A model generated the notes under the pieces. It did no database searches. It had not been told where the DNA came from and saw only the letters and a list, made by a program, of their open reading frames with translations. A stretch of 64,000 bases of DNA from RFSX01 sp964567435 (lineage in GTDB: Bacteria > Bacteroidota > Bacteroidia > Chitinophagales > Saprospiraceae): NCBI GenBank assembly GCA_964567435.1, contig CAZMMQ010000009.1, positions 24,943-88,942 of the forward strand. Direction: 5' to 3'. The stretch's first letter is position 1, and each line of letters starts with the position of its first letter. Below are positions 19,104 to 28,205 of the stretch, in pieces. A program made the translations under genes and the position numbers.

Positions 19104-20435
19104 ATGGGCTGTTCTACGTGTGCTGTGTCCTCAAAAGGTGTCCCTACCGGTTGTGGAAATAAAGGCCACTGTTCTAGTGGTAGTTGCAATAAGAAAAATA
19201 CATTTGATTGGTTAGCTACACTAGATTTGGCTGATCCATTATCATATAAGATTGTAGAAGTTTCTTTTAAAAAAGGAAATAGGAAGGATTTCTACTATAA
19301 CCCACCCCACTCTAAGGCGGTCACTGGCGACCTTGTAGTGGTAGAATCTTCATCAGGCTATGATGTAGGTCGGATTAACCTTTCTGGTGATCTTGTTAGA
19401 CTTCAGATGAAAAAGAAAAAAGTCCATGAAGATAAAGTCATACACAAAGTTATAAGAATAGCAAATTACAGAGACCAGGAGAAGCTAAACGAAGCAAGGT
19501 CATTAGAAATGAAGGCTATGGTAAAAGCCCGAGCTATATCTAGAACACTTGACTTAGATATGAAAGTTGGTGATGTGGAGTATCAAGGAGATAAGAAGAA
19601 AGCGACCTTTTACTACACAGCAAATGGCCGTGTGGATTTTCGAGAGCTTGTAAGAATGTATGCCAAGGAGTTTAGGGTAAAAATTGAGATGAAGCAAATT
19701 GGTTCGCGTCAAGAATCATCACTGATAGGAGGTATTGGCACCTGTGGAAGAGAACTTTGCTGCTCTACTTGGAAGTCTACTTTTGAGACAGTGACTACTA
19801 CAGCCGCCAGATATCAGAACCTAGCAATCAATCAGACTAAACTTACTGGACAGTGTGGTCGACTTAAGTGCTGCCTCAATTATGAGTTGGATACCTACAT
19901 CGATGCCCTTGGAGAATTCCCTAAGAAAGCGGACACTATAAAGATTGAAGGAGGATATGCCAATCTTATAAAGACTGACATTTTTAAAGGTATCATGTAT
20001 TATGGAATTCAGAAAGATAATATAAGAGGTCCTCTCATTGCCCTAGATAAGGAGAAGGTCAAAAAGCTAATAGAACTGAATAAAAAAGGAGTGCTTATTA
20101 AGGATATCAATGCCATTGCCTATATGAAACCCGTTGAGCAAACTGAGGAAGAGAAGGATGCAAATTTGGATTTCGATGATGGTACAGGCGAGATAGAACT
20201 TCCAAGTGTCAAGAAATCTCGAAATAAAGGGCGGAATAAAAATAAGAAGAGAAAGTCTAACAATCGTTCAAGACTATCAGACAAGGAAAGCAAAAAAAGT
20301 GGCGATAGCGATAAGAAGTCTCCAGCAGAGGGTAATAAAAATAAAAAACCTTCAAACAAGAAAAAGTCAAACAGAAGATATAGCAATAGAGGGAAATCTA
20401 AAACTGATAATAAGGAAGGTGGCAAGCCTTCTTAA
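19104..20435 (+). CDS. ricT: RicT/YaaT family protein (PSP1 domain) with Lys/Asn-rich tail
   Basis: This 443-residue protein has an N-terminal Cys-rich segment (C3, C6, C17, C23 and C28). The PSP1 domain covers residues ~35-290 and has two Cys motifs, GTCGRELCC and GQCGRLKCC (~213-257). In Bacillus, RicT belongs to a complex with RicA and RicF that carries Fe-S clusters and affects mRNA processing with RNase Y. Residues ~345-443 are a low-complexity Lys/Ser/Asn tail not found in the core family, likely flexible and nucleic-acid binding. The gene lies between holB and lpd. The N-terminal cysteines could add another metal site, but that is inference. Confidence 0.87.
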   Translation: MGCSTCAVSSKGVPTGCGNKGHCSSGSCNKKNTFDWLATLDLADPLSYKIVEVSFKKGNRKDFYYNPPHSKAVTGDLVVVESSSGYDVGRINLSGDLVRLQMKKKKVHEDKVIHKVIRIANYRDQEKLNEARSLEMKAMVKARAISRTLDLDMKVGDVEYQGDKKKATFYYTANGRVDFRELVRMYAKEFRVKIEMKQIGSRQESSLIGGIGTCGRELCCSTWKSTFETVTTTAARYQNLAINQTKLTGQCGRLKCCLNYELDTYIDALGEFPKKADTIKIEGGYANLIKTDIFKGIMYYGIQKDNIRGPLIALDKEKVKKLIELNKKGVLIKDINAIAYMKPVEQTEEEKDANLDFDDGTGEIELPSVKKSRNKGRNKNKKRKSNNRSRLSDKESKKSGDSDKKSPAEGNKNKKPSNKKKSNRRYSNRGKSKTDNKEGGKPS

Positions 20436-20440
20436 TTTTG
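20433..20440 (+). promoter_or_regulatory. Putative -7 promoter element upstream of lpd
   Basis: TAATTTTG matches TAnnTTTG and overlaps the ricT stop codon. It would start a transcript about 43 bases before the lpd ATG. The match is short, and no TTG was confirmed at the -33 position. Confidence 0.3.
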
Positions 20441-20489
20441 TAAATATTAATGTCCAAAATCTTATCTAGGACGATAAAGAGATAATTCT

Positions 20490-21890
20490 ATGAAGTATGA
20501 TGTAGTTGTTGTTGGTTCAGGTCCAGGAGGATATGTCGCCGCAATTCGATGTGCCCAACTTGGCATGAAAACAGCTATTGTAGAACGATATGCTACCCTG
20601 GGAGGTACTTGCCTTAATGTTGGTTGTATCCCTTCGAAAGCCTTGCTTGATAGTTCAGAGCACTATCATAATGCTGTCCACAATTTTGCTGAGCATGGCA
20701 TAAAGGTATCCTCAGTCAAATCTGACCTCAAGCAGATGATATCCAGAAAAAATGCTGTAGTGGAGCAAACCTGCAACGGTGTCAAATACTTGATGGATAA
20801 GAATAAAATCGAAGTGATCCATGGACATGGGACTTTTATTGGACCAAATAAGCTTTCAGTTGCAGGATCAGATGGCACTCAAGAAGTATCTTTTGATAAG
20901 GCCATTATTGCAACAGGTTCTAAACCTGTCACTCCTGCGTCATTCAATTATGATAAAAAGAGAATCATCACTTCTACGGAAGCCCTCAATATTACAACAC
21001 TGCCTAAGAAGATGGTTATCATCGGCGGTGGAGTCATTGGCCTAGAGCTAGGATCGGTATATGCTAGGTTAGGAACTGAGGTAGAATTCATAGAATTTCA
21101 GGATCGCATTCTAGCGGGAATGGATAAAGATATTGCTAGAGAATTACAGCGCTCACTCAAAAAGCAAGGCGTCAAATTTAATCTTGGTCATGCTGTAACT
21201 ACCGTAGAGGCTAAAGGAAAATCAGTCACTGTCAAGTACAAGAAGAAAAATGATGAGACAGCGTTAGAATCCAAAGCAGATTACTGCCTTATAGCTATAG
21301 GAAGAAGACCTTATACTGATAATCTCGGCTTAGATGCCATTGGGGTTGCGTTGGATGACCGTGGACGAATACAAGTCAATGATCATTTGGAGACTGCCGC
21401 TTCTGGTATTTTCGCAATAGGCGATGTCATCAAGGGAGCCATGCTTGCTCATAAAGCAGAAGAGGAAGGAATTTTGGTAGCAGAATATATGGCAGGACAA
21501 AAGCCCCACATCAATTATAATCTTATACCAGGCGTCGTGTATACTTGGCCTGAATTGGCTGCAGTAGGTAAAACAGAAGAGCAACTCAAAGGAGAGGGTA
21601 TTGCCTATAATGTTGGCAAATTTCCAATGAAAGCACTTGGCAGAGCCAGAGCTAGTATGGATATAGAAGGGGTTATAAAGGTACTATCTGATAAGAATAC
21701 TGATGAAATTCTAGGTGTTCACATGTGTGGAGCGAGAGTTGCTGATGTCATCATGGAAGCGGTTGCATTAATGGAATTCAGAGCATCAGCCGAGGATATG
21801 TCAAGAATCTCTCATCCACATCCCACTTATACAGAAGCAGTTAAGGAAGCAGCACTAGGCGCTACAGGCAATAGATATCTTCATATCTAA
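20490..21890 (+). CDS. lpdA: Dihydrolipoyl dehydrogenase (E3)
   Basis: This 466-residue flavoprotein oxidises dihydrolipoamide of the 2-oxoacid dehydrogenase and glycine cleavage complexes, reducing NAD+. The FAD-binding GSGPGG is at residues 9-14. The redox disulfide Cys41-Cys46 lies in GGTCLNVGCIPSK. The NAD-binding IIGGGVIGLELGSVYARLG is near 172-190, FAIGDV near 310, and the catalytic His444-Glu449 pair lies in HPHPTYTEA. The length is normal and all key residues are present. It is followed by a convergent thioesterase gene. No lipoylated E2 gene is adjacent, so it is probably the shared E3. Confidence 0.95.
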   Translation: MKYDVVVVGSGPGGYVAAIRCAQLGMKTAIVERYATLGGTCLNVGCIPSKALLDSSEHYHNAVHNFAEHGIKVSSVKSDLKQMISRKNAVVEQTCNGVKYLMDKNKIEVIHGHGTFIGPNKLSVAGSDGTQEVSFDKAIIATGSKPVTPASFNYDKKRIITSTEALNITTLPKKMVIIGGGVIGLELGSVYARLGTEVEFIEFQDRILAGMDKDIARELQRSLKKQGVKFNLGHAVTTVEAKGKSVTVKYKKKNDETALESKADYCLIAIGRRPYTDNLGLDAIGVALDDRGRIQVNDHLETAASGIFAIGDVIKGAMLAHKAEEEGILVAEYMAGQKPHINYNLIPGVVYTWPELAAVGKTEEQLKGEGIAYNVGKFPMKALGRARASMDIEGVIKVLSDKNTDEILGVHMCGARVADVIMEAVALMEFRASAEDMSRISHPHPTYTEAVKEAALGATGNRYLHI

Positions 21891-21942
21891 TAGTCTAATC
21901 TAGTGGAGCAATATGGTTTAAGGCCGATTATCCTAAAAAGTG

Positions 21943-22488
21943 TCATAGTTGCAGTTGAAGATTACGGCCTTCTAAAAACTTAAGATGTTCGTCTAATTTA
22001 AACTCAGCATCCGTAAACCTCTTTACACGGACTTTGCCTTGCTCTATACGTCTGATAGATCTGGCAAATCGTCTTATCCCTTCTTCAGTATCCAAAATCA
22101 GCCCTGGCACCTTTGCACTTTTCCCATTTTCATCCTTGGCTACCATTGTAAAATAGGAGGAGTTGCAGTGTTTGACATATCCTTTCTGAATATTTTCTGC
22201 TTCCACTCTCAGTCCGACTACCATACTGGTATTTCCAGTATAATTTACTGATGCCTTTAGTGTAACCAGTTCTCCTACATCTATAGGATTAATGAAATCT
22301 ACTCGATTGACAGAAGCAGTAACACAATAATTTTCACAATGCTTAGAAGCACAGGCAAAAGCAATCTGATCCATCAAATTAAGGATATGACCTCCATGTA
22401 CTCTTCCACTAAAATTAGAATGTGCAGGGAGCATAAGTTGAGTTATTTCCACTTGTGACTCTGCCGCTTTTTTATACCGTTCTCTCAT
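21943..22488 (-). CDS. Acyl-CoA thioesterase, hotdog fold
   Basis: This 181-residue protein resembles the YciA/BACH-type acyl-CoA thioesterases that hydrolyse acyl-CoA to free acid and CoA in the cytoplasm. The active-site helix is HGGHILNLMDQIAFACASKHC (residues 31-51), with Asp40 and the preceding Gly-Gly-His typical. Later strands (VDFINPIDVGELVTLKASV, then VGLRVEAEN) complete the hotdog. The C-terminal ~35 residues are charged and helical. It lies 24 bases after the rsmI stop on the same strand, so the two are likely cotranscribed. Substrate chain length cannot be predicted. Confidence 0.87.
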   Translation of the reverse strand: MRERYKKAAESQVEITQLMLPAHSNFSGRVHGGHILNLMDQIAFACASKHCENYCVTASVNRVDFINPIDVGELVTLKASVNYTGNTSMVVGLRVEAENIQKGYVKHCNSSYFTMVAKDENGKSAKVPGLILDTEEGIRRFARSIRRIEQGKVRVKRFTDAEFKLDEHLKFLEGRNLQLQL

Positions 22489-22512
22489 AGAATTATAATT
22501 AGTTTCAGTCTA

Positions 22513-23187
22513 TTATTTAGCTGTGTTACCAGATATGACGATCACAATCTCGCCCTTAATGGAAGTCCGCTTTTCTAATTCTTCTATCACAGTTGACAAT
22601 TGTCCTCTAATATTTTCTTCATGAATTTTCGAAATCTCCCTACACACCGAAACCTGTCGTTCACTCTCTGTCATTTCTTGAATCCGTTTCAATGTTTTTA
22701 GGACACGATATGGAGATTCATACAGAATAAATGGATTAGACAATGAAAGTAAATATTCTATCCTCGTTTTCTTCCCTTTCTTTTGTGGTAAGAATCCTTC
22801 AAAATGGAATCTATCGCAAGGAATTCCTGACATTACTATGGCTGGAACTAAAGCTGTTGGTCCTGGCAAGCAGGTTATAGGGATACTTTGCTTGATTGCT
22901 TCCCTCACAATGAGGAAGCCAGGATCTGATATCCCAGGGGTCCCCGCATCTGATATGAGCGCTATATTCATCCCAGATTCTAAATCTCCTATTAGTCCTG
23001 CAAGCTTAGAATGCTCGTTGTGAGAATGGAATGAGATTACTTTAGTGGAGATGTCGTATCTATCCAATAAATGCTTGCTTGTTCTGGTATCCTCTGCCAA
23101 TATAAGGTCTACTTCCTGGAGTACAGCAACCCCTCGGTAAGTCATATCTTCCATATTTCCTATTGGAGTAGGGACAAGGTATAGCAT
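22513..23187 (-). CDS. rsmI: 16S rRNA (cytidine(1402)-2'-O)-methyltransferase
   Basis: This 224-residue tetrapyrrole-methylase-fold enzyme uses SAM to methylate the ribose of C1402 in 16S rRNA. It shows LYLVPTPIGNMEDMTYR at the start, AEDTRTSKHLLDRY near residue 31, the glycine-rich ISDAGTPGISDPG near 79-91, LPGPTALVPAIVMSG near 106-120 and FEGFLPQKKGK. The length is close to the family core without the extra C-terminal domain of the E. coli protein. It is divergent from the type B cargo gene at 23354 and leads the thioesterase gene. A second, divergent member of the fold lies at 41576-42283. Confidence 0.92.
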   Translation of the reverse strand: MLYLVPTPIGNMEDMTYRGVAVLQEVDLILAEDTRTSKHLLDRYDISTKVISFHSHNEHSKLAGLIGDLESGMNIALISDAGTPGISDPGFLIVREAIKQSIPITCLPGPTALVPAIVMSGIPCDRFHFEGFLPQKKGKKTRIEYLLSLSNPFILYESPYRVLKTLKRIQEMTESERQVSVCREISKIHEENIRGQLSTVIEELEKRTSIKGEIVIVISGNTAK

Positions 23188-23353
23188 ACAAAGTCTTCTT
23201 TGAGGTAGGATATATTTAAAAAAATGCTAAAATTGGCTATCAGGCAATTATATCCCTAATTTGTGAACACAATATAGAGTTCTATATTTAATTAAAGTGA
23301 ACATTAAAGGTCTGGAACCCAAACTGAGTTCTGACATCCTGTAAAACCTAGAA

Positions 23354-25516
23354 ATGAGTAGTTATACTATCCACAGCTTTCTAAGATACTGCATCATCTT
23401 AACTTTTCTATTACTTATATCTAATACTGCTTGGGCACAACCGACTAATGACGATTGCCTTTCTGCTATCAACATTCCTTCGGTAGACAACTACTGCTCT
23501 GGGAATATGGAGTTCACCAATATTAATGCTACTCCAGATACCCCGTCTCAGCAAGCTATTGATGAATGCGTAAGTCCATCTTTTGAGAATGGTGTGTGGT
23601 TTACTTTCAGACCTCGAGAAACAGCAGTCCTTATTGGGGTAAATTCTGGGACGCCTTTTGGTACAATTGCAAATATTAGAGCGGTATTATATACTGGAAG
23701 TTGTACAACTGGTCTTGAGTATGTTAGTTGCTCTCCAGGCAATGCGTCTTTACTTGAATTGACACAAACTGACCTCACTGTAGGACAAAGGTATTATTTC
23801 TATGTAGAGTCTAATCAGCCTGGATCATTTCAGCTTTGCATCAATGATTTTATAGCGCCGCCATCTCCCCAATCTGATTGTGATAATGCCGTTGTTCTTT
23901 GTAACACAGACGCTTTTGTCGTGGCAGGCCTTACAACTGCGGGAAATGACCCTAATGAATTAGATGGATTTACGGATAGATGTATCAGCCAAGAATTCCA
24001 GTCTGCCTGGTATAAGTGGACCTGTGATGAATCAGGCTCACTCACTTTCACGTTGACTCCTAATAATTTTACCCGAGGCCTGGAATCAGATGATCTGGAC
24101 TTTGCCGTATTTGAACTGCCAAATGGCATAGATGATTGCGATGCTAAAGAGATGGTCCTTTGTATGGCTAGTGGTGAGACAGGTGGTTGTGACTTCAGTA
24201 TTTGGAATGTTTGTAATGGCCCTACAGGCCTCAGAGATTCTTCTGTAGATACAGAAGAATTTCCTGGTTGTGACCAATGTACAGGTGGAAATGATGACAA
24301 CTTTATAGCGCCTCTTATGATGGTATCAGGTCGTTCCTATGCTTTAGTAGTGATGAACTTTAATAGATCGGGCCAAGGTTTCGGTATTGACTTTGGAGGG
24401 ACGGGTACATTTTTGGGCCCTGCACCTGATTTTTCTGAAGTGCTTGGAAATTTTATTGAGTGTGACAAAACTGTGGAATATATAGATAACTCTGACCCTG
24501 GACCTGATCCGATAGAGGATTGGTTTTGGAATTTTGGAGAAGATGCAGTTCCACAAACTGCGACAGGTATTGGGCCACATGAAACAACATATGAATCTTT
24601 TGGTCCTAAATCAGTGACCCTGACGGTAAGAAGTATGCAAGGGTGTGAGGTGACGACTATAGAAGATTTATTTGTGGAACCATGTTGCCTTGATTTTGAT
24701 CTACTAGAAGTAGATTTTACATTTTCAGATCCGTTATGCCCTGGAGATGATGATGGTTCTTTCACCTTGCAAGGATTAAATGGATCTCCTGAGTTCAACT
24801 ATAGTATAGATGGAGGAGAGTTTACCCCAAATCCTAATTTTAATAACCTACCTCCTGGAGAATATTTTGTGCAAGTTGTTGACCAAAAAGGCTGTGAAAC
24901 GGATACTGTCATTCTCATAGAAGAACCAGATCCCATTGAGGTTAGTGCAGGATTTGATATTGAAATAGATCTCGGATTTTCCGACACCTTGGATGCCACT
25001 ATTGTCCCTTCCAATGCAAATGTGACCTATATGTGGATTCCAGAAGAAGGATTGGATTGTCCTGATTCCGATTTTGTTGATTGCCCAGATCCAATTGTTG
25101 TTTCCCCTGGTACTACCACTTACACAGTTATTATTACTGATGAAAGAGGATGTACTGCAGAAGACCAAGTACAAGTTGTTACAAATATTGTGAGGCCAAT
25201 ATTTCAACCTAACGTGATTACCCCTGATTCCCAAGATGAAAATAGCATTTTCGTACTTGGCTTTGGACGACAAGTAGAAAGGGTCACTAGGTTTAGTATA
25301 TATGACAGATGGGGTGGCTTGATCTATACAGATGTAGATATTGGGATTAACCAGGATAATCAAATGGAAAGAGGATGGAATGGCAGATTTGGTGCAGGTC
25401 TTGGACAAAGCAGTGCCTTACAAGTTAACCCAGGCGTCTTTGCTTGGTTTGCAGAAGTCCTCTTTATAGATGGTGTAACTATTGCCTTTTCTGGTGATCT
25501 CACAGTTCTCAAATAA
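23354..25516 (+). CDS. Secreted PKD/SprB-repeat protein with T9SS type B domain
   Basis: This 720-residue surface protein has a signal peptide ending at AWAQ (residue ~29). Two ~150-residue beta domains follow, each with a TNDDC/SDCDNA opening, GVWFTF or SAWYKWT, and paired cysteines, as in Bacteroidota surface proteins. A PKD-like domain covers ~356-445 (IEDWFWNFGEDA). One SprB-type repeat covers ~449-520 (SDPLCPGDDDGSF, GEYFVQVVDQKGCE). A beta domain follows, then the gliding-motility-associated sorting domain from ~614 (NVITPD, FSIYDRWGGLIY). It is likely a T9SS-exported adhesin. No PorP/SprF partner is adjacent. The next gene, lptC, starts 15 bases after its stop. Confidence 0.87.
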   Translation: MSSYTIHSFLRYCIILTFLLLISNTAWAQPTNDDCLSAINIPSVDNYCSGNMEFTNINATPDTPSQQAIDECVSPSFENGVWFTFRPRETAVLIGVNSGTPFGTIANIRAVLYTGSCTTGLEYVSCSPGNASLLELTQTDLTVGQRYYFYVESNQPGSFQLCINDFIAPPSPQSDCDNAVVLCNTDAFVVAGLTTAGNDPNELDGFTDRCISQEFQSAWYKWTCDESGSLTFTLTPNNFTRGLESDDLDFAVFELPNGIDDCDAKEMVLCMASGETGGCDFSIWNVCNGPTGLRDSSVDTEEFPGCDQCTGGNDDNFIAPLMMVSGRSYALVVMNFNRSGQGFGIDFGGTGTFLGPAPDFSEVLGNFIECDKTVEYIDNSDPGPDPIEDWFWNFGEDAVPQTATGIGPHETTYESFGPKSVTLTVRSMQGCEVTTIEDLFVEPCCLDFDLLEVDFTFSDPLCPGDDDGSFTLQGLNGSPEFNYSIDGGEFTPNPNFNNLPPGEYFVQVVDQKGCETDTVILIEEPDPIEVSAGFDIEIDLGFSDTLDATIVPSNANVTYMWIPEEGLDCPDSDFVDCPDPIVVSPGTTTYTVIITDERGCTAEDQVQVVTNIVRPIFQPNVITPDSQDENSIFVLGFGRQVERVTRFSIYDRWGGLIYTDVDIGINQDNQMERGWNGRFGAGLGQSSALQVNPGVFAWFAEVLFIDGVTIAFSGDLTVLK

Positions 25517-25531
25517 AAAAAAAAGCATCAT

Positions 25532-26095
25532 TTGAGGATACTATTTGTCATCATATTCAGCTTAGTGATAATAGCCTGTTCCAGGGATAATCAGAATAAC
25601 AACATTCTTAACAATAAGGAAGAATTATTGACAGAGATCGCCAGAGATGTAGAGATTCTTTACTCAGATTCGGCAGAAGTCAAAGTTCGCATCCTTGCTC
25701 CTACGATGAAAAGATATAGTCTCAAAAAAGAATCTTATGATGAATTTCCTGATGGCTTAAAAGTTGAATTTCTCAATCAAAACAAACAACCAACAAGTTG
25801 GCTAATAGCCGATTATGCTATTAGAAAAGACAAGGAGAAAAAAATATATGTAGAAAGTAATGTCATCCTCCATAACAAACAAAATGACAAACTTATTACA
25901 GAAGCGTTAGTATGGGACGAAGGTGAAGAAGAAATATACACAACACGTCCAGTAAAAATCTCTCAGCCCTCCAAGGGAGATACGCTTTACGGTCATGGAT
26001 TTAAAGCAGATCAAGAATTTACTCGATTTGAAATTAAAAAGCAGTTCTCAGCTATCAAGAACGATAGTGAAATTGCCAAGGATTTCGATAATTAG
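25532..26095 (+). CDS. lptC: LPS export lipoprotein LptC
   Basis: This 187-residue lipoprotein starts at TTG, chosen because it gives the full lipoprotein signal (MRILFVIIFSLVIIAC, Cys16). The rest fits LptC of Bacteroidota, a beta-jellyroll protein that passes lipopolysaccharide from the LptBFG transporter toward LptA and the outer membrane. Family-like strands include EILYSDSAEVKVRILAP, YDEFPDGLKVEFL, NKKIYVE-like VESNVILHN and DTLYGHGF. It begins 15 bases after the type B cargo gene and may share its transcript. No other lpt genes are nearby, as is usual in Bacteroidota. Confidence 0.85.
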   Translation: MRILFVIIFSLVIIACSRDNQNNNILNNKEELLTEIARDVEILYSDSAEVKVRILAPTMKRYSLKKESYDEFPDGLKVEFLNQNKQPTSWLIADYAIRKDKEKKIYVESNVILHNKQNDKLITEALVWDEGEEEIYTTRPVKISQPSKGDTLYGHGFKADQEFTRFEIKKQFSAIKNDSEIAKDFDN

Positions 26096-26158
26096 AAATA
26101 TAGGGTACATTGACCCATCAAAAAATGCTACTTTCACCATCATTAATTCTGAGCACCA

Positions 26159-26407
26159 ATGATTAAAGTAGATAATAAGGTCATCTTTCTGAAAAAAGCG
26201 AGCGGAGGCATTCTTCGTGAAAGCCAAATGAGTGCCAACGTACAGGGGCAGCTCAAAAAGAAAATTTCTAAAGTAAAGAAACTCAAAGCTTCTGGAGATA
26301 TCAAGGTGACTATCAAAGGCTCTTACAAAGAGTACACAATTGAAATAGAGCCAAAAGATGCCCAACTAGCTTCCAAAATTATTGGCATTTTGAAGAAACG
26401 AGACTAA
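26159..26407 (+). CDS. Small basic hypothetical protein, 82 residues
   Basis: This cytoplasmic protein (no signal or membrane segment) is rich in Lys and predicted to be a mix of strand and helix. It contains KKKISKVKKLKASGDIKV and a closing LASKIIGILKKRD. The start ATG is well placed, 63 bases after lptC on the same strand. I do not recognise a domain. The basic charge allows RNA or DNA binding, but nothing more specific can be said. The regular composition and the absence of a better overlapping frame support a real gene. Confidence 0.6.
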   Translation: MIKVDNKVIFLKKASGGILRESQMSANVQGQLKKKISKVKKLKASGDIKVTIKGSYKEYTIEIEPKDAQLASKIIGILKKRD

Positions 26408-26553
26408 ACACCCTCCCTTTGTTTACTTCAATAAAAATCTCGCTACACGTTAAATTCAAATTAAATGGAACTATCTGAGTAACACCTAACACTTCACAGC
26501 CATCATTGTATAAAGGAGCATAATATTTTATCACCTTATAAATACAATGGCTT

Positions 26554-27723
26554 ATGAAAAAATTAATCTACACTTTCGGATTTATAATTATTCTAGCTTC
26601 CTGTAGATCAATCAATAAGATGATAGATAAGGGAGATTATGATGGTGCTTTTGAATTTGCTGTACAAAAATTAGCCAGCAAAAAGAAAAAGAAAACCAAA
26701 CATGTCATCGGTATTGAAGAAGCTTTCTATCAGCTTAATCAAGAAGACCTGGAAAAGATTAATTATCTCAATGACAACCCTAGTCCTAGGAATTGGGATA
26801 AGGTGGAGCAAGTGGCTAATAACATAGACAGAAGGCAGGCATTACTCGACCCACTTCTACCTCTAATTAGTGAAGAAGGATATGAGGCAAACTTCGAATT
26901 TACAAACACTGAGTCTATTGTCTATCAAGCTCGTCAAAATGGTGCTGAATATTATTATTCTATAGGAAATAATCTGCTTGACATCGCAATAGAAACTAAT
27001 GACAAAGGCAAAGCGAAGTCTGCTTACCTGCGATTCGAAGATGCAAACGATAGAGTACCTAACTACAAAGACTCGGAAGAGAAAAAGTATAAGGCGCATC
27101 AATTCGGCATCAGGCATCACCTTGTTCAGATAGATCATTCGCTTTATGGATATGTCTCATCTTATTTATTTCAAAACTTAGATTATATAGATGTATCCAC
27201 GTACGACAACTATTGGAATAGGTACTACTCATATGAACCAGACAATGTTTCCATAGACCAGTCAGTCATACTAGATATCAGAGAATTGATTATACAGCCA
27301 GAAAAAGAATTAGTGACCTTCCATACCGATAAGGCAAAGATTAAAGATGGATTTCGATACTTAAAAGATAAAAAGGGAAAAATCTTAAAGGACAGTTTAG
27401 GAAATAAATTAAAGGAAGATAAATTCAAAGTAGTGTTCGCCGAAATTACTGAAGTGTATAGAGAGAAATACCTCATATTACATTCAGAATTAAGAGTGAC
27501 TGATTCTAATAATCACAGCACCTTTAAAAACAAACCTTTATCGGTAGAGATCTCTTTCAAAGATCAATCAAGCACCTTTGTAGGAGATAGACGGGCTATC
27601 TGTGGAAAAGGTCATGGTGGTTGGAAACCATATCCTGCAGCATTTCCAAGTGATGAGCTAATGATATCAGATGCCATTGCTCAATTGACCAATGAGTTTA
27701 AATATGCTCTACAGGAGCTTTAG
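26554..27723 (+). CDS. Hypothetical lipoprotein with repeat-like helical region
   Basis: This 389-residue protein has a lipoprotein signal with Cys17 (ILASCRS). The N-terminal ~190 residues are helical and resemble TPR-like packing (DKGDYDGAFEFAVQKLASK, NNLLDIAIETNDKGKAKSAYLRFEDANDRVP). The C-terminal half is beta-rich with conserved-looking WNRYYSYEPDN, RAICGKGHGGWKPYPAAFPSD and a terminal amphipathic helix. It is predicted to be periplasmic or attached to the outer membrane. I do not recognise the family beyond similarity to Bacteroidota lipoproteins of unknown function. A bidirectional terminator follows at 27770-27806. Confidence 0.75.
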   Translation: MKKLIYTFGFIIILASCRSINKMIDKGDYDGAFEFAVQKLASKKKKKTKHVIGIEEAFYQLNQEDLEKINYLNDNPSPRNWDKVEQVANNIDRRQALLDPLLPLISEEGYEANFEFTNTESIVYQARQNGAEYYYSIGNNLLDIAIETNDKGKAKSAYLRFEDANDRVPNYKDSEEKKYKAHQFGIRHHLVQIDHSLYGYVSSYLFQNLDYIDVSTYDNYWNRYYSYEPDNVSIDQSVILDIRELIIQPEKELVTFHTDKAKIKDGFRYLKDKKGKILKDSLGNKLKEDKFKVVFAEITEVYREKYLILHSELRVTDSNNHSTFKNKPLSVEISFKDQSSTFVGDRRAICGKGHGGWKPYPAAFPSDELMISDAIAQLTNEFKYALQEL

Positions 27724-27769
27724 ATCATAGCATAATAACATATGATTAAAATCTCTTGACAGTGCATGA

Positions 27770-27806
27770 ATACCTCCCAATCTATTATTTCTAGATTGGG
27801 AGGTAT
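27770..27806. terminator. Bidirectional terminator between convergent genes
   Basis: A perfect 14-base stem (27770-27783 with 27793-27806, atacctcccaatct and its complement) with a nine-base loop lies between the lipoprotein gene and the convergent DUF3467 gene. Weak T-rich tracts flank it on the plus strand. Confidence 0.7.
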
Positions 27807-27816
27807 CTTATTTGTC

Positions 27817-28131
27817 TTAAGCCTGAGCTGTTGGCGTGAAATTAAGTGGTGGATAAGGATTTTGCTTCCCTATTGTAATAGCACCAAATTGTTTTTCGTA
27901 CTTCACGACATTATCTTGTAGAGCTCCTAATAATCTTTTTGCATGTTGAGGTGTGAGGATCACTCTTGACTTAACTTTTGCCTTTGGGACATTAGGGACC
28001 ATTCTGATAAAGTCTACCACAAATTCGGACTGAGAGTGTGAGATAATTGCCAGATTGGCATAGACTCCCTCAGACACTTCCTCTGGCAGTTCTATATTAA
28101 CTTGATTCTTAGGTTTCTTTTCTTCAGGCAT
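27817..28131 (-). CDS. DUF3467 family protein
   Basis: This 104-residue cytoplasmic protein begins MPEEKKPKNQVNIELPEEVSEG, then shows the DUF3467 core: VYANLAIISHSQSEFVVDF, then VILTPQHAKRLLGALQDNV and a terminal YE-F region. The family is widespread in Bacteroidota and other phyla, is small and has no known function. The length is normal. It is divergent from a methyltransferase gene across 74 bases. A candidate -7 box with one mismatch (CATATTTG) lies upstream on its strand. It has no visible metabolic link to its neighbours. Confidence 0.85.
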   Translation of the reverse strand: MPEEKKPKNQVNIELPEEVSEGVYANLAIISHSQSEFVVDFIRMVPNVPKAKVKSRVILTPQHAKRLLGALQDNVVKYEKQFGAITIGKQNPYPPLNFTPTAQA

Positions 28132-28205
28132 AGTATTGTATTATTGTTATTACAAATATGAATAATTGCATTCATCTTTTACAATCTAAGAGATATAGAT
28201 AAGAC

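Noticed and set aside
20206..20469. Second frame in the Lys-rich tail of RicT
   Set aside because: A low-complexity A-rich region opens other frames. The ricT frame continues through it to its own stop.
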